A DNA stretch of 34,282 nt from assembly GCF_004103825.1 (NCBI RefSeq), contig NZ_RYFI01000008.1, forward strand, positions 1 through 34,282, read 5' to 3'. Numbering within the stretch: position 1 is the stretch's first letter; every line of letters starts with the position of its first letter. This DNA is from Hansschlegelia zhihuaiae. GTDB taxonomy: Bacteria > Pseudomonadota > Alphaproteobacteria > Rhizobiales > Methylopilaceae. The notes below the pieces were generated by a model. The model made no database searches and was not told the origin of the DNA. It was given only the letters and a program-made list of their open reading frames with translations. Both the position numbers and the translations under genes were made by a program. Shown here one piece after another: positions 8,869-20,543 of the stretch.

Positions 8869-10293
8869 TCACCGCGGCAGCGCCGTCGAGCCCATCAGGA
8901 AGATGTCGATTGCGTGCGCGGCCTGACGGCCCTCGCGGATCGCCCAGACCACGAGCGACTGCCCGCGGCGCATGTCCCCGGCGGCGAACACTTTCGGATT
9001 TGAAGTCACGTAGCTCAGATCGTCGGCCAGCACGTTGCCGCGCTTGTCGAGCGCGACCCCGGACTCCTCGACGAGCCCCTGCATCATCGGCCCGCGGAAG
9101 CCGAGCGCAATGAAGACCAGGTCGGCCCTGATCGTGAACTCGGTGCCCTCGATCGGCTTGCGCTTGGCGTCGGCGCGGGCGCAGCGGATGCCCGTGACCT
9201 TGCCGTCGCGGCCTTCCATGCCGAGCGTGACCGCCGCGAATTCGCGCTCCGCGCCCTCTGCCTGCGAGGACGAGGTGCGGAACTTCATTGGCCAGTAGGG
9301 CCAGGTCATCAGCTTGTCTTCGATCTTCGGCGGCGTGGGCCGGATGTCGATCTGCGTGACCGTGATGGCGCCCTGCCGGAACGAGGTCCCGATACAGTCG
9401 CTCGCCGTGTCGCCGCCGCCGATCACCACGACATGCTTGCCGCCGGCGTCGACATGCTCCTCGGGAATGTCGTTCTCGAAACCGACGCGGCGGTTCTGCT
9501 GCACCAGGAACGGCATGGCGTAGTGCACGCCCTTGAGGTCCTGGCCGGGCAGGCCCGGATCGCGCGGGTCCTCGGCGCCGCCCGCGAACAGCACGGCGTC
9601 GTGCTCGTCGACGAGCTCGGAGACGGCCATGTCCTTCCCGACATTGACGCCGTAATGGAAGGCCACGCCCTCGGCCTCCATCTGCTCCACGCGAAAGTCG
9701 ATGTGCCGCTTCTCCATCTTGAAGTCCGGGATGCCGTAGCGCATCAGGCCGCCGGCCTTCGGCTCGCGCTCATAGACGTGGACCTCGTGGCCGGCGCGGG
9801 CGAGTTGCTGGGCGGCCGCCATGCCGGCGGGGCCGGAGCCCACCACGGCGACGCGCTTGCCGGTCTTGTGCGCCGGCGGCTCCGGCGGCACCCAGCCATT
9901 GGCGATCGCCTTGTCGGCGATCGCCTGCTCGACCGTCTTGATCGCGACCGGGATGTTCTCGAGGTTCAGAGTGCAGGCTTCCTCGCACGGCGCGGGGCAG
10001 ATGCGGCCGGTGAATTCGGGGAAGTTGTTGGTCGAGTGCAGGTTGCGCGCGGCCTCCTGCCAGTCGTCGGCGTAGACGAGGTCGTTCCAGTCCGGGATCT
10101 GGTTGTTGACCGGGCAGCCCTGCGGCCCATGGCAGAACGGGATGCCGCAATCCATGCAGCGCGCGGCCTGCTTGGCGACCTCCGCGTCCGAGAGCGGCAG
10201 CGTGAACTCGCGAAAATGCCGAATCCGGTCGGAGGCCGGCTGATACCGCGCCTCCTGCCGCTCGATCTCAAGAAAACCAGTGACCTTGCCCAT
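8869..10293 (-). CDS. gltD: Glutamate synthase (NADPH) small subunit
   Basis: A 474-residue beta subunit of GOGAT. It passes electrons from NADPH through FAD and [4Fe-4S] centres to the large subunit. Cys clusters lie near residues 46-60 ([16 protein letters not shown]) and about 98-106 (CPAPCEEAC). An FAD-binding Rossmann motif [15 protein letters not shown] starts near 150 and the NADPH-binding [11 protein letters not shown] near 292. A final FAD-contact segment ([17 protein letters not shown]) is near the C-terminus. ATG 10293 follows GGAGGAGA. It lies 168 bp downstream of gltB in the same direction, with a palindromic repeat between, and together they form the ammonia-assimilating glutamate synthase. 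Confidence 0.96.
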   Translation of the reverse strand: MGKVTGFLEIERQEARYQPASDRIRHFREFTLPLSDAEVAKQAARCMDCGIPFCHGPQGCPVNNQIPDWNDLVYADDWQEAARNLHSTNNFPEFTGRICPAPCEEACTLNLENIPVAIKTVEQAIADKAIANGWVPPEPPAHKTGKRVAVVGSGPAGMAAAQQLARAGHEVHVYEREPKAGGLMRYGIPDFKMEKRHIDFRVEQMEAEGVAFHYGVNVGKDMAVSELVDEHDAVLFAGGAEDPRDPGLPGQDLKGVHYAMPFLVQQNRRVGFENDIPEEHVDAGGKHVVVIGGGDTASDCIGTSFRQGAITVTQIDIRPTPPKIEDKLMTWPYWPMKFRTSSSQAEGAEREFAAVTLGMEGRDGKVTGIRCARADAKRKPIEGTEFTIRADLVFIALGFRGPMMQGLVEESGVALDKRGNVLADDLSYVTSNPKVFAAGDMRRGQSLVVWAIREGRQAAHAIDIFLMGSTALPR

Positions 10294-10332
10294 TCGCGGT
10301 CTCCTCCGGGGAGGCCCTTTCTCTGCCGTTTC

Positions 10333-10440
10333 GTCATCTCGGCCGCGGGCGCGGGACGCGCCGCAGAGCCGGGATCGCGAGACGAATTAAACCAGTTCTG
10401 AAGACGATCCCGGATCGGCCTATAGGCCGTCCGGGATGAC
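10333..10440. repeat. GTCAT...ATGAC palindromic intergenic element, copy 2
   Basis: This element starts GTCATCTCGGCC and ends GTCCGGGATGAC. Within it ATCCCGGA (10407-10414) pairs with TCCGGGAT (10430-10437) around an inner CGGCC-TATA-GGCCG stem. It has the same end sequences as the copy at 8708-8803. It sits between gltB and gltD, so the gltBD transcript must either read through a strong hairpin or be processed there. Confidence 0.6.
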
Positions 10441-10461
10441 GAGGCTACCCTGCCCGTCGCC

Positions 10462-15168
<4,707 letters not shown>

Positions 15169-15445
15169 GGCGATCCCCATGATCCGGTCTTGCAGGCAAA
15201 ACGCCCATGCATGTTTTGCGCCGAAGGCGCGGCGCGGCCGGAGCCATGCCGGCGGATTGCTCCGACGTCTTCGCCCCGGCGAAACTGGTGACGAGCGGCC
15301 ATCGCCGCAAATGGACAGCCTTGCTGTCCTATTCCGGCGTCTTTAATCAGAAAACGGTCGGCCGGTAAAGCGCCAGCGTCAAGGCGTCATTGGACGGACG
15401 AGGCGGTGTGTATAGATTGGGCGTCCGATACACATGGAGGCCGCG
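15169..15445. promoter_or_regulatory. Divergent gltB / vapB regulatory region
   Basis: The 277 bp between divergent gltB and vapB hold a perfect short palindrome, GGACAGC-CTT-GCTGTCC at 15313-15329, about 145 bp before the gltB start, and a GCGCC-GAA-GGCGC hairpin at about 15219-15231. The first could be an operator or leader hairpin for gltBD; I do not recognise the protein that would bind it. The vapB operator at the right end is listed separately. Confidence 0.4.
15408..15433 (+). promoter_or_regulatory. Inverted-repeat operator of the vapBC module
   Basis: GTGTAT (15408-15413) and ATACAC (15428-15433) form an inverted repeat with a 14-bp spacer, ending 12 bp before the vapB start. The left arm overlaps a TATAGA -10-like box at 15411-15416, with TTGGAC at 15390-15395 as a possible -35 (15-bp spacing, short). 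Autorepression through such inverted repeats is the norm for VapB-VapC complexes. Confidence 0.6.
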
Positions 15446-15655
15446 GTGCGGACCAACATCGACATCGACGAGGCGCTTCTCAAGGAAGCGATGGAGGCTT
15501 TGGGGCTCAAGACCAAGAAGGCGGCGGTGGAGGAGGCCCTTCGGCGCTTGATCGCCACCGCCCGCCGCCGTCGCGCCATCGAAGAGCTTCGCGGGCTCGG
15601 CTGGGAAGGCGACCTCGACCAGATGCGCCGTGAAGAGCCGGCCGAGCCGCTTTGA
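15446..15655 (+). CDS. vapB: Type II antitoxin, VapB family
   Basis: A 69-residue antitoxin. Starting at GTG 15446 gives MRTNIDID, the usual beginning of VapB proteins (DUF2191 type), with the ribosome site GGAGG at 15436-15440 five bases before it. The ATG at 15434 lies inside that ribosome site region and would add four residues, so GTG is preferred. The N-terminal ribbon-helix-helix region (about 1-40, with KTKKAAVEEALRRLI) binds DNA. The Arg/Trp-rich C-terminal half (RGLGWEGDLDQMR) would wrap the toxin. Its stop overlaps the vapC start by 4 nt, so the two are translationally coupled. Confidence 0.88.
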   Translation: MRTNIDIDEALLKEAMEALGLKTKKAAVEEALRRLIATARRRRAIEELRGLGWEGDLDQMRREEPAEPL

Positions 15656-16041
15656 TCGTCGTCGACAGCTCTGTCGTCATTGCGCTGGTCCGGGATCAGG
15701 CCGGCCCGAAGGTAGACCGGCTGAGGCGCGACATCGACGCCGACGACGTCATCGTCGGGGACGTCGTGCTTCTCGAAGTGCTGCGCGGCGCCCGCGACGA
15801 ACGCCATGCTGAGCGTCTTGAACGACTCTTGGGAACATTCGTCTTCGAGCGCATGCTCGATCGATCCATCGCTGTGAAGACCGCGGCGAATTATCGGCGT
15901 CTGAGATCCGTAGGCGTTACGGTCGATAAGACGACGAATCTGATCATCGGGACGTTCTGCATCGAACGCGGCTATTCGCTTCTCCATCAGGATCGCGATT
16001 TCGACCCCATGGCCACGCATCTCGGCCTGCGGCTCGCATGA
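15652..16041 (+). CDS. vapC: Type II toxin, VapC family PIN-domain ribonuclease (active-site variant)
   Basis: A 129-residue PIN-domain protein starting at TTG 15652, which overlaps the vapB stop (TTGA). PIN ribonucleases bind Mg2+ with four acidic residues and cut tRNA or rRNA. Here Asp5 (MIVVDSSV), Glu42 (LLEVLRG) and Asp114 (HQDRDFD) are in place. The position that is normally Asp in KT-I-D-xx-IA reads KTTNLIIG, so Asn96 (codon AAT) replaces it. Length and all other landmarks are normal. Activity may therefore be lowered or lost, while complex formation with VapB could remain. VapC identity is firm; the functional consequence is inference. Confidence 0.88.
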   Translation: MIVVDSSVVIALVRDQAGPKVDRLRRDIDADDVIVGDVVLLEVLRGARDERHAERLERLLGTFVFERMLDRSIAVKTAANYRRLRSVGVTVDKTTNLIIGTFCIERGYSLLHQDRDFDPMATHLGLRLA

Positions 16042-16092
16042 CCGCCGCTTTGAGAAGCTGAGCCCTAAATTTCACGTCGAGCCAACCAGCCC

Positions 16093-17196
16093 ATGAACCT
16101 CGTCAGCGACAACATCGCGCCCGCCCATCAGGCGGTCCTCGGGGCGCTCGCCCGAGCCAACAGCGGACCGGCGCGGCCTTACGGCCACGACGAGGTCAAC
16201 GCCCGCGTCGAATCGATGCTGTCCGAGGTGTTCGAGCGCGAGGTCGCGGCCTTCCTGGTGACGACCGGCACGGCCGCGAACGCGCTCTCGCTCGCCCAGA
16301 TGACGCCGCCCTGGGGCGCGGTGATCGGACACGAGGAAGCGCATGTCATGCACGATGAATGCGGCGCGCCGGAATTCTTCACCAACGGCGCCAAGGTGGT
16401 GGGCGCTCCGGGCCTCGATGGCAAGCTGACGCCTGAATCGCTCGGGTCGCTGCTCGGGCGCGACTTCTGGACGCCGCCGACCCATGTCGCGCCCAAGGCG
16501 CTGACGCTGAGCCAGGCGACGGAGGCCGGAACGGTCTATCGCGCCGGCGAGGTCGCGGCGCTCGCCGAGATCGCACGCGAGAAGGGACTGCGCGTCCACA
16601 TGGACGGGGCGCGTTTCGCCAATGCGGTCGCAAGCTCGGGCCGCACCCCCGCGGAGCTCACCTGGAAGGCCGGCGTCGAGGCGTTGTCCTTCGGCTTCAC
16701 CAAGAACGGGGCGATGGCGGCCGAAGCGATCGTCCTGTTCGCGCCGGACCTCGTCGAGAACCTCGCCGAGCGCCGCAAGCGCGGAGGGCACACCTGGTCC
16801 AAGGGCCGTTTCGTCGCGGCCCAGATCGAGGCGCTGCTCGAAGGCGGGCTCTGGCTCGATCTCGCCCGCCGCGCCAACGCCAGCGCCGCGAAGCTCGCGC
16901 TCGGCCTCGAGGCGCGGGGGCTGAAGCTCGCCTTTCCCGTCGAGGCCAACGAGGTCTTCGTTTGGCTGCCGCGGCCGCTGCACGAGGCGCTGCAGGCGCA
17001 GGGCGCGGCTTATTACGTCTGGACCAGCCGGTCGGTCGCGCCCGCGCGGGCGGGCCGCGACGGCGAGACCATGGCGCGGCTGATCGCCTCCTTCGCGACC
17101 GAAGACCGCGAGATCGACGCCTTTATTTCGGCGGTCGGGGCGGCGCCCGGACGCACAAAAAAGGCGTCCCGGTCGCCCGGGACGCCCCTGTTCTGA
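16093..17196 (+). CDS. ltaE: Low-specificity threonine aldolase-like PLP lyase
   Basis: A 367-residue PLP-dependent enzyme of the threonine aldolase / beta-eliminating lyase family, expected to cleave L-threonine or a similar beta-hydroxy amino acid to glycine and an aldehyde. SDNIAPAHQAV opens the protein, TTGTAANALSL binds the cofactor phosphate, HMDGARFANA holds the PLP-ring Asp171, and Lys204 in GFTKNGAM would form the Schiff base. The last 15 residues are encoded by the rho-independent terminator of the convergent hsp20 gene and are probably an unstructured tail. ATG 16093 has only a weak ribosome site. Substrate preference cannot be read from sequence. Confidence 0.88.
   Translation: MNLVSDNIAPAHQAVLGALARANSGPARPYGHDEVNARVESMLSEVFEREVAAFLVTTGTAANALSLAQMTPPWGAVIGHEEAHVMHDECGAPEFFTNGAKVVGAPGLDGKLTPESLGSLLGRDFWTPPTHVAPKALTLSQATEAGTVYRAGEVAALAEIAREKGLRVHMDGARFANAVASSGRTPAELTWKAGVEALSFGFTKNGAMAAEAIVLFAPDLVENLAERRKRGGHTWSKGRFVAAQIEALLEGGLWLDLARRANASAAKLALGLEARGLKLAFPVEANEVFVWLPRPLHEALQAQGAAYYVWTSRSVAPARAGRDGETMARLIASFATEDREIDAFISAVGAAPGRTKKASRSPGTPLF
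17157..17186 (-). terminator. Rho-independent terminator of hsp20, inside the threonine aldolase gene
   Basis: Read on the minus strand, a perfect 10-bp stem (17163-17172 with 17177-17186, GGCGTCCCGG/CCGGGACGCC) with a 4-nt loop is followed by six Ts (complement of A17157-17162). It starts 30 bp after the hsp20 stop, which makes it that gene's terminator, yet it lies within the 3' end of the convergent lyase coding sequence. Confidence 0.88.
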
Positions 17197-17215
17197 AGTT
17201 GGGACGAGAGACGGA

Positions 17216-17689
17216 TCAGGCCGCCTGCTTGTCCTCGACCGCCCTGGTCTCGATCGTCGCGACCTTGGGCGCGCCGATCGGAATCGTGCGGGGCTTCTTG
17301 GCCTCCGGGACCTCGCGGACGAGCTCGATATGGAGCAGGCCGTTCTCGAGGCTCGCGCCGGTCACCTGCACGTGATCGGCGAGCTGGAAGCGGCGCTCGA
17401 AGGCGCGCGCGGCGATGCCCTGATGGAGCACCTCGCCCTTCTTCTCGTCGGCGAGCTTTTCGCCGCGAACGGTGAGAGAGCCTTCCTTGACCTCGATGTT
17501 CAGGTCGTTCTCGCCGAAGCCCGCCACCGCCACGGTGATGCGGTATTCGTTCTCGCCGACCCGCTCGATGTTGTAGGGCGGGTAGCCGGGAGACGTCTCC
17601 GCGCCGCCCGCGACATTGTCGAGCAGCGAAAACAGCCGGTCGAAGCCGACGGTCGAGCGGTAAAGCGGGGTGAGATCGTAGCTGCGCAT
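17216..17689 (-). CDS. hsp20: Small heat-shock protein, Hsp20 family (IbpA-like)
   Basis: A 157-residue ATP-independent holdase that binds unfolding proteins and passes them to DnaK/ClpB. The N-terminal MRSYDLTPLYRSTVGFDRLF is typical of rhizobial class-A small heat-shock proteins. The alpha-crystallin domain covers about 36-128 (NEYRITVAVAGFGENDL, then LENGLLHIEL), and the IxI oligomerisation motif is I136-P-I138. ATG 17689 is preceded by AGGAGG. The 5' leader can fold over this ribosome site (separate entry), suggesting temperature control of translation. The terminator is at 17157-17186. Confidence 0.95.
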   Translation of the reverse strand: MRSYDLTPLYRSTVGFDRLFSLLDNVAGGAETSPGYPPYNIERVGENEYRITVAVAGFGENDLNIEVKEGSLTVRGEKLADEKKGEVLHQGIAARAFERRFQLADHVQVTGASLENGLLHIELVREVPEAKKPRTIPIGAPKVATIETRAVEDKQAA

Positions 17690-17693
17690 TCTG

Positions 17694-17745
17694 GTATCCT
17701 CCTGAGCGAAGCGACACTGTGCCGGCCCGCCGGTCTGGCCGGGCC
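17694..17745 (-). promoter_or_regulatory. Candidate ROSE-like RNA thermometer in the hsp20 leader
   Basis: On the minus strand the leader folds into two hairpins by eye. The distal one pairs GGCCCG (17745-17740) with CGGGCC (17729-17724). The proximal one pairs GUGUC (17717-17713) with GAUAC (17698-17694), and CUUC (17711-17708) with GGAG (17702-17699), leaving a bulged G and a 5-nt loop. The proximal stem buries most of the AGGAGG ribosome site, includes G-U pairs and is short enough to melt with heat. Rhizobial small heat-shock genes are known to use ROSE elements. No folding program was run. Confidence 0.55.
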
Positions 17746-17790
17746 GTTTTCGTCAATGATCGCAGCCGTTTGGCCTGCGACGAAGAAGAG

Positions 17791-18915
17791 ATGGTGAGGG
17801 CGATGGCGCCGTTCAAGAGCCTCGTCGCGCGGACAGGGCCGAACGCGCGGGCGGCCACGGAGCAGCGCCTCGCCGCCGCCTCGGAACGGGCGCGCCGGCT
17901 GGTCGATCTCGTCATGCGCAAGCCCGAGGCGGATCCGGCGCCGACCCGCACCTTCCGCCCGGCGCGCGAGGGTCTCGTCGCCGCCTCCGGCGTCCCGCTG
18001 CCGGACGGCGCGAGGACGCGCACGATCGTGACGCCGGACGGCGTCCATCTGCGCTGCGCCTTCTGGCGGCCGGAGGGCGCTGCGCGCGGCACGGTCTGCG
18101 TGTTCCAGGGCCGCGCGGAGTTCATCGAGAAATATGGCGAAGTCGCGGGCGACCTGCTGAAGCGCGGCTTCGCGGTCGCGGCCTTCGACTTCCGCGGGCA
18201 GGGCGGCTCCGCGCGGCTCACCCGCAACCCGCTGAAGAGCCATGTCGAGGATTTCGACGATTACCGCGCCGACGCCGAGGCGATGATGCGCCAGGTGGCC
18301 TTCGCGAGCTGCCCGCCGCCTTTCTATGCGCTGTCCCATTCGATGTCGGCGCCGGTGCTGGTGTCGCTCGCGCTCCGCCAGCCGCAATGGTTCGAGCGGA
18401 TCGTGCTGGTCGCGCCGATGGTCGGCCTGCCGCTCGATCGCGTCGAGTTCTTCGCGCGCGGCCTCGCCACGGGGCTCGGGCGGCTCGGTTTTTCCGGCGC
18501 CTACATCCCGAGCGGCACCAACCGCGTCATGGCGCTGAGGCCCTTCGAGGTGAACCCCGTGACGTCGGATGCCGCCCGCTACGCGCAGTCCCGGGCGCTG
18601 ATCGCCCAGGCGCCTGATCTTGCGCTCGGCTCGCCGACCATCGGCTGGGTGCACGCCGCCTTCCGCGCCATGACCGCGACCGCCCTGCCGGGCGTGCCGG
18701 AATCCTTTCGCGTCCCGACGCTCGTGCTGTCCGCCGCGCGTGACCGCATCGTCGACCCGCGCGCCAGCGACCGCTTCGCGGCCCGCATCCGCGGCGGCGG
18801 CCACCTGATGGTGCAGGGCTCGCGCCACGAGATCATGATGGAGCGCGACGACGTGCGCGAGCTGTTCTGGGCGGCGTTCGACGCCTTCGTGCCGGGGACG
18901 CGCGAGTTCGGCTGA
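17791..18915 (+). CDS. Alpha/beta hydrolase (lysophospholipase / monoacylglycerol lipase type)
   Basis: A 374-residue member of the serine aminopeptidase S33 / Hydrolase_4 group, close to PldB-like lysophospholipases. The N-terminal 75 residues are a polar extension without a signal peptide. FQGRAEFIEKYGEVAGDL and AAFDFRGQGGS are the usual early motifs. The nucleophile is Ser184 in LSHSMSAP. The acid is Asp in AARDRIVDP (about 319) and the base is His in SRHEIMMERD (about 346). The elbow reads S-H-S-M-S rather than the common G-H-S-M-G. The start is uncertain: ATG 17791, ATG 17803 and an upstream GTG at 17719 are possible. It is divergent from hsp20, with a short shared regulatory region. Confidence 0.82.
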   Translation: MVRAMAPFKSLVARTGPNARAATEQRLAAASERARRLVDLVMRKPEADPAPTRTFRPAREGLVAASGVPLPDGARTRTIVTPDGVHLRCAFWRPEGAARGTVCVFQGRAEFIEKYGEVAGDLLKRGFAVAAFDFRGQGGSARLTRNPLKSHVEDFDDYRADAEAMMRQVAFASCPPPFYALSHSMSAPVLVSLALRQPQWFERIVLVAPMVGLPLDRVEFFARGLATGLGRLGFSGAYIPSGTNRVMALRPFEVNPVTSDAARYAQSRALIAQAPDLALGSPTIGWVHAAFRAMTATALPGVPESFRVPTLVLSAARDRIVDPRASDRFAARIRGGGHLMVQGSRHEIMMERDDVRELFWAAFDAFVPGTREFG

Positions 18916-18919
18916 CCGG

Positions 18920-19342
18920 TCAGCCGCCCGCCGGATCGGCGCCATAGGCGTTGTCGCCCTTCGTGCCCCGGACGAAGCCGAGATAGACGAACAGCGCGAG
19001 GCCGACGACGCTTGCGAGCGTCATGGCCGGCAGGCCGACGCCGAGATACTGCCCGAGCGAGCCGATCGCCGCGCCCGCTGCGAGCGCGCCGAGGCCGGCC
19101 CAGCCGTTCCGTCCATGGTCATGGAAGCGCCGCACCACGAGCGACGCCGAGATCCATGCGCCGAGCCCGATCGCAAGCGCGGACAGGAGCACGAAGCCCG
19201 CCGGAGAGCTCGGACGCAGCCCGAGCGCGCAGAGCCCCAACAGGCCGACCACGAAGCCGGCGCTGGCCGAGCGCAGCCAGTAGGACTTCCGTCCGATCCG
19301 GCCCTTGAAGGAGAGATAGCCGCCTGCGAGCCGCCCGAGCAT
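18920..19342 (-). CDS. DUF805 family inner-membrane protein
   Basis: A 140-residue membrane protein of the DUF805 family (PF05656). The N-terminal YLSFKGRIGRKSYWLRSA matches the family's F-x-GR-x-xRxxYW signature. About four hydrophobic helices follow, and VVRRFHDHGRNGWAGLG is the typical RRxHDxGxSGWW-like motif. The function of the family is unknown. ATG 19342 aligns with family starts; a GTG three codons upstream (19351) is possible. It converges on the alpha/beta hydrolase with only 4 bp between the stops and is preceded by hisN 37 bp upstream on the same strand, so it may be co-transcribed. Confidence 0.82.
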   Translation of the reverse strand: MLGRLAGGYLSFKGRIGRKSYWLRSASAGFVVGLLGLCALGLRPSSPAGFVLLSALAIGLGAWISASLVVRRFHDHGRNGWAGLGALAAGAAIGSLGQYLGVGLPAMTLASVVGLALFVYLGFVRGTKGDNAYGADPAGG

Positions 19343-19379
19343 TGTCAACACTCTCTACGCGCGAGCCCGGCTGCGGGCC

Positions 19380-20165
19380 TCAGAGGCGCGACAGCCTTTC
19401 GAGCGCGGCCTCGTGAAGCCGCCGGTCCCCGGCCGCCACGATTCGCCCGCCGTCGGCGGCCGAACCGCCATCCCAGGTGGTGATCACGCCGCCCGCGCCC
19501 TCGACGATCGGGATCAGCGCCACGATGTCGAACGGCTTGAGGTCGGCCTCGACCACCAAATCGAGATGGCCTGCCGCGAGCATGGCGTAGGCGTAGCAGT
19601 CGCCGCCCCAGCGCGTCTGCCTGACATCGGCCGCGACCCTGTCGAACGCCGCCCGCTCGGCCTCGGCGAACATGCTGGGCGAGGTCGACATCAGCATCGC
19701 GTCGCCGAGGCGGGCGCAGGAGCGCGTCCTCAGCCGCCGCTCGCCGCCCGGCCCCCGATAGCGCGCCGAGGCGCCGTCGCCGGAGAACGTCTCGCCCACG
19801 AAAGGCTGGTGCATCAGGCCGAAGCACGGCCGCCCGCGGCGTGTGAGGCCGATCAGCGTGCCCCAGATCGGCAGACCGGTGATGAAGGAGCGGGTGCCGT
19901 CGATCGGATCGAGCACCCAGACATATTCGGCGTCTAGGCCGAAGTCGCCGTGCTCCTCGCCAATGATGCCGTGCTCCGGAAAGGTCTTTCGAATCAACGC
20001 CCGCATCACGCTTTCGCCGGCCTTGTCGGCAGCAGTGACGGGATCGAAGCCCGCGCCTTTCGCCTTGTCCTCGACGCCGAGCGAGGTTCGGAAGAACGGG
20101 AGGATTGCTTCTCCCGAGGCCGTCGCGAGCCTGTCCACGAAGGCGGCGAAATCGACGGCGGTCAT
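19380..20165 (-). CDS. hisN: Histidinol-phosphatase, inositol-monophosphatase family
   Basis: A 261-residue Mg2+-dependent phosphatase. Metal ligands are Glu70 (IGEEHGDFG), Asp86 and Asp89 (VLDPIDGTRSF). The second family signature WGGDCYAYAMLAAGHLDLVVEADLKPFD lies near 190-217. The ARG-free WGTLIGL segment and overall sequence fit the HisN branch, which removes phosphate from L-histidinol phosphate in histidine synthesis and is common in alphaproteobacteria. Inositol or other sugar phosphates remain possible substrates. ATG 20165 follows a GAGG ribosome site. The gene upstream on the same strand is N-formylglutamate amidohydrolase, with an sRNA locus between. Confidence 0.85.
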   Translation of the reverse strand: MTAVDFAAFVDRLATASGEAILPFFRTSLGVEDKAKGAGFDPVTAADKAGESVMRALIRKTFPEHGIIGEEHGDFGLDAEYVWVLDPIDGTRSFITGLPIWGTLIGLTRRGRPCFGLMHQPFVGETFSGDGASARYRGPGGERRLRTRSCARLGDAMLMSTSPSMFAEAERAAFDRVAADVRQTRWGGDCYAYAMLAAGHLDLVVEADLKPFDIVALIPIVEGAGGVITTWDGGSAADGGRIVAAGDRRLHEAALERLSRL

Positions 20166-20257
20166 GAAAAGCCTCGGGGTCGTTGGTGGGGCCTGGCCCA
20201 CGCCGGACCCATTTCGCGCGACGTGTATATGGCCCAGGCGGTGCGGCCGAACCGGCC

Positions 20258-20300
20258 AAAAAAAATCGCCGGACATTGCGACAGGCGGTCGCAGCCGGCG
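20258..20300 (-). terminator. Strong minus-strand terminator between the N-formylglutamate amidohydrolase and hisN genes
   Basis: On the minus strand CGCCGG (20300-20295) pairs with CCGGCG (20272-20267), and inside it TGCGAC pairs with GTCGCA (20293-20288 with 20282-20277). One base later come eight Ts (complement of A20258-20265). The nearest minus-strand gene ends at 20544, so this either ends that transcript 244 nt after its stop, across the sRNA region, or ends an unseen small minus-strand RNA. Confidence 0.8.
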
Positions 20301-20373
20301 ATCAGATCGATTAGCCCTTGATTTTTGTGCGGCGCGGCCGCATCTTATTGCAGCGCGGCATTGCGATCTTCCG

Positions 20374-20450
20374 ATCGTGCTGTCGCTGCCCTCCTTGGGC
20401 GTTTCCTCCCTAGACTTGGGCCGTTCGCCTCGTGCGGACGGCCCTTTTTT
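20374..20450 (+). ncRNA. mmgR: MmgR-like (alpha-r8 family) small RNA
   Basis: A gene-free plus-strand segment ends in a strong rho-independent terminator and has the three-part layout of the rhizobial alpha-r8 sRNA family. First is a small hairpin, GCCC-TCCTT-GGGC (20388-20400), with CUCCUU in and beside its loop. Next is a single-stranded stretch holding UUUCCUCCCU (20402-20411). Last is the terminator hairpin with a T-run. UUUCCUCCCU is, as I recall, the conserved decamer of MmgR, an Hfq-associated sRNA of Sinorhizobium meliloti that limits polyhydroxybutyrate accumulation. Both CU-rich words could pair with ribosome-binding sites. The 3' end is set by the T-run; the 5' end is estimated from a length near 77 nt. 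No clear promoter was recognised. Confidence 0.75.
20418..20450 (+). terminator. Rho-independent terminator of the MmgR-like sRNA
   Basis: GGGCCGT (20418-20424) pairs with ACGGCCC (20438-20444). The stem continues inward with one T-G and three G-C pairs (CGC with GCG) around a 5-nt loop, and six Ts follow (20445-20450). No plus-strand coding gene lies upstream to need it, which supports a small RNA gene. Confidence 0.9.
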
Positions 20451-20543
20451 CTTGGTCTCGTCCAGGCGCGGGGACATTGGCCGCAACCGGGACGGATTGC
20501 AAGGATTTTTCCTATGAGACGATCGGCCTAGCCGACCGAGGCC

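Noticed and set aside
15446-16041. Larger defence island around the VapBC module
   Set aside because: The flanking genes are housekeeping (gltB and threonine aldolase), so the module appears alone.
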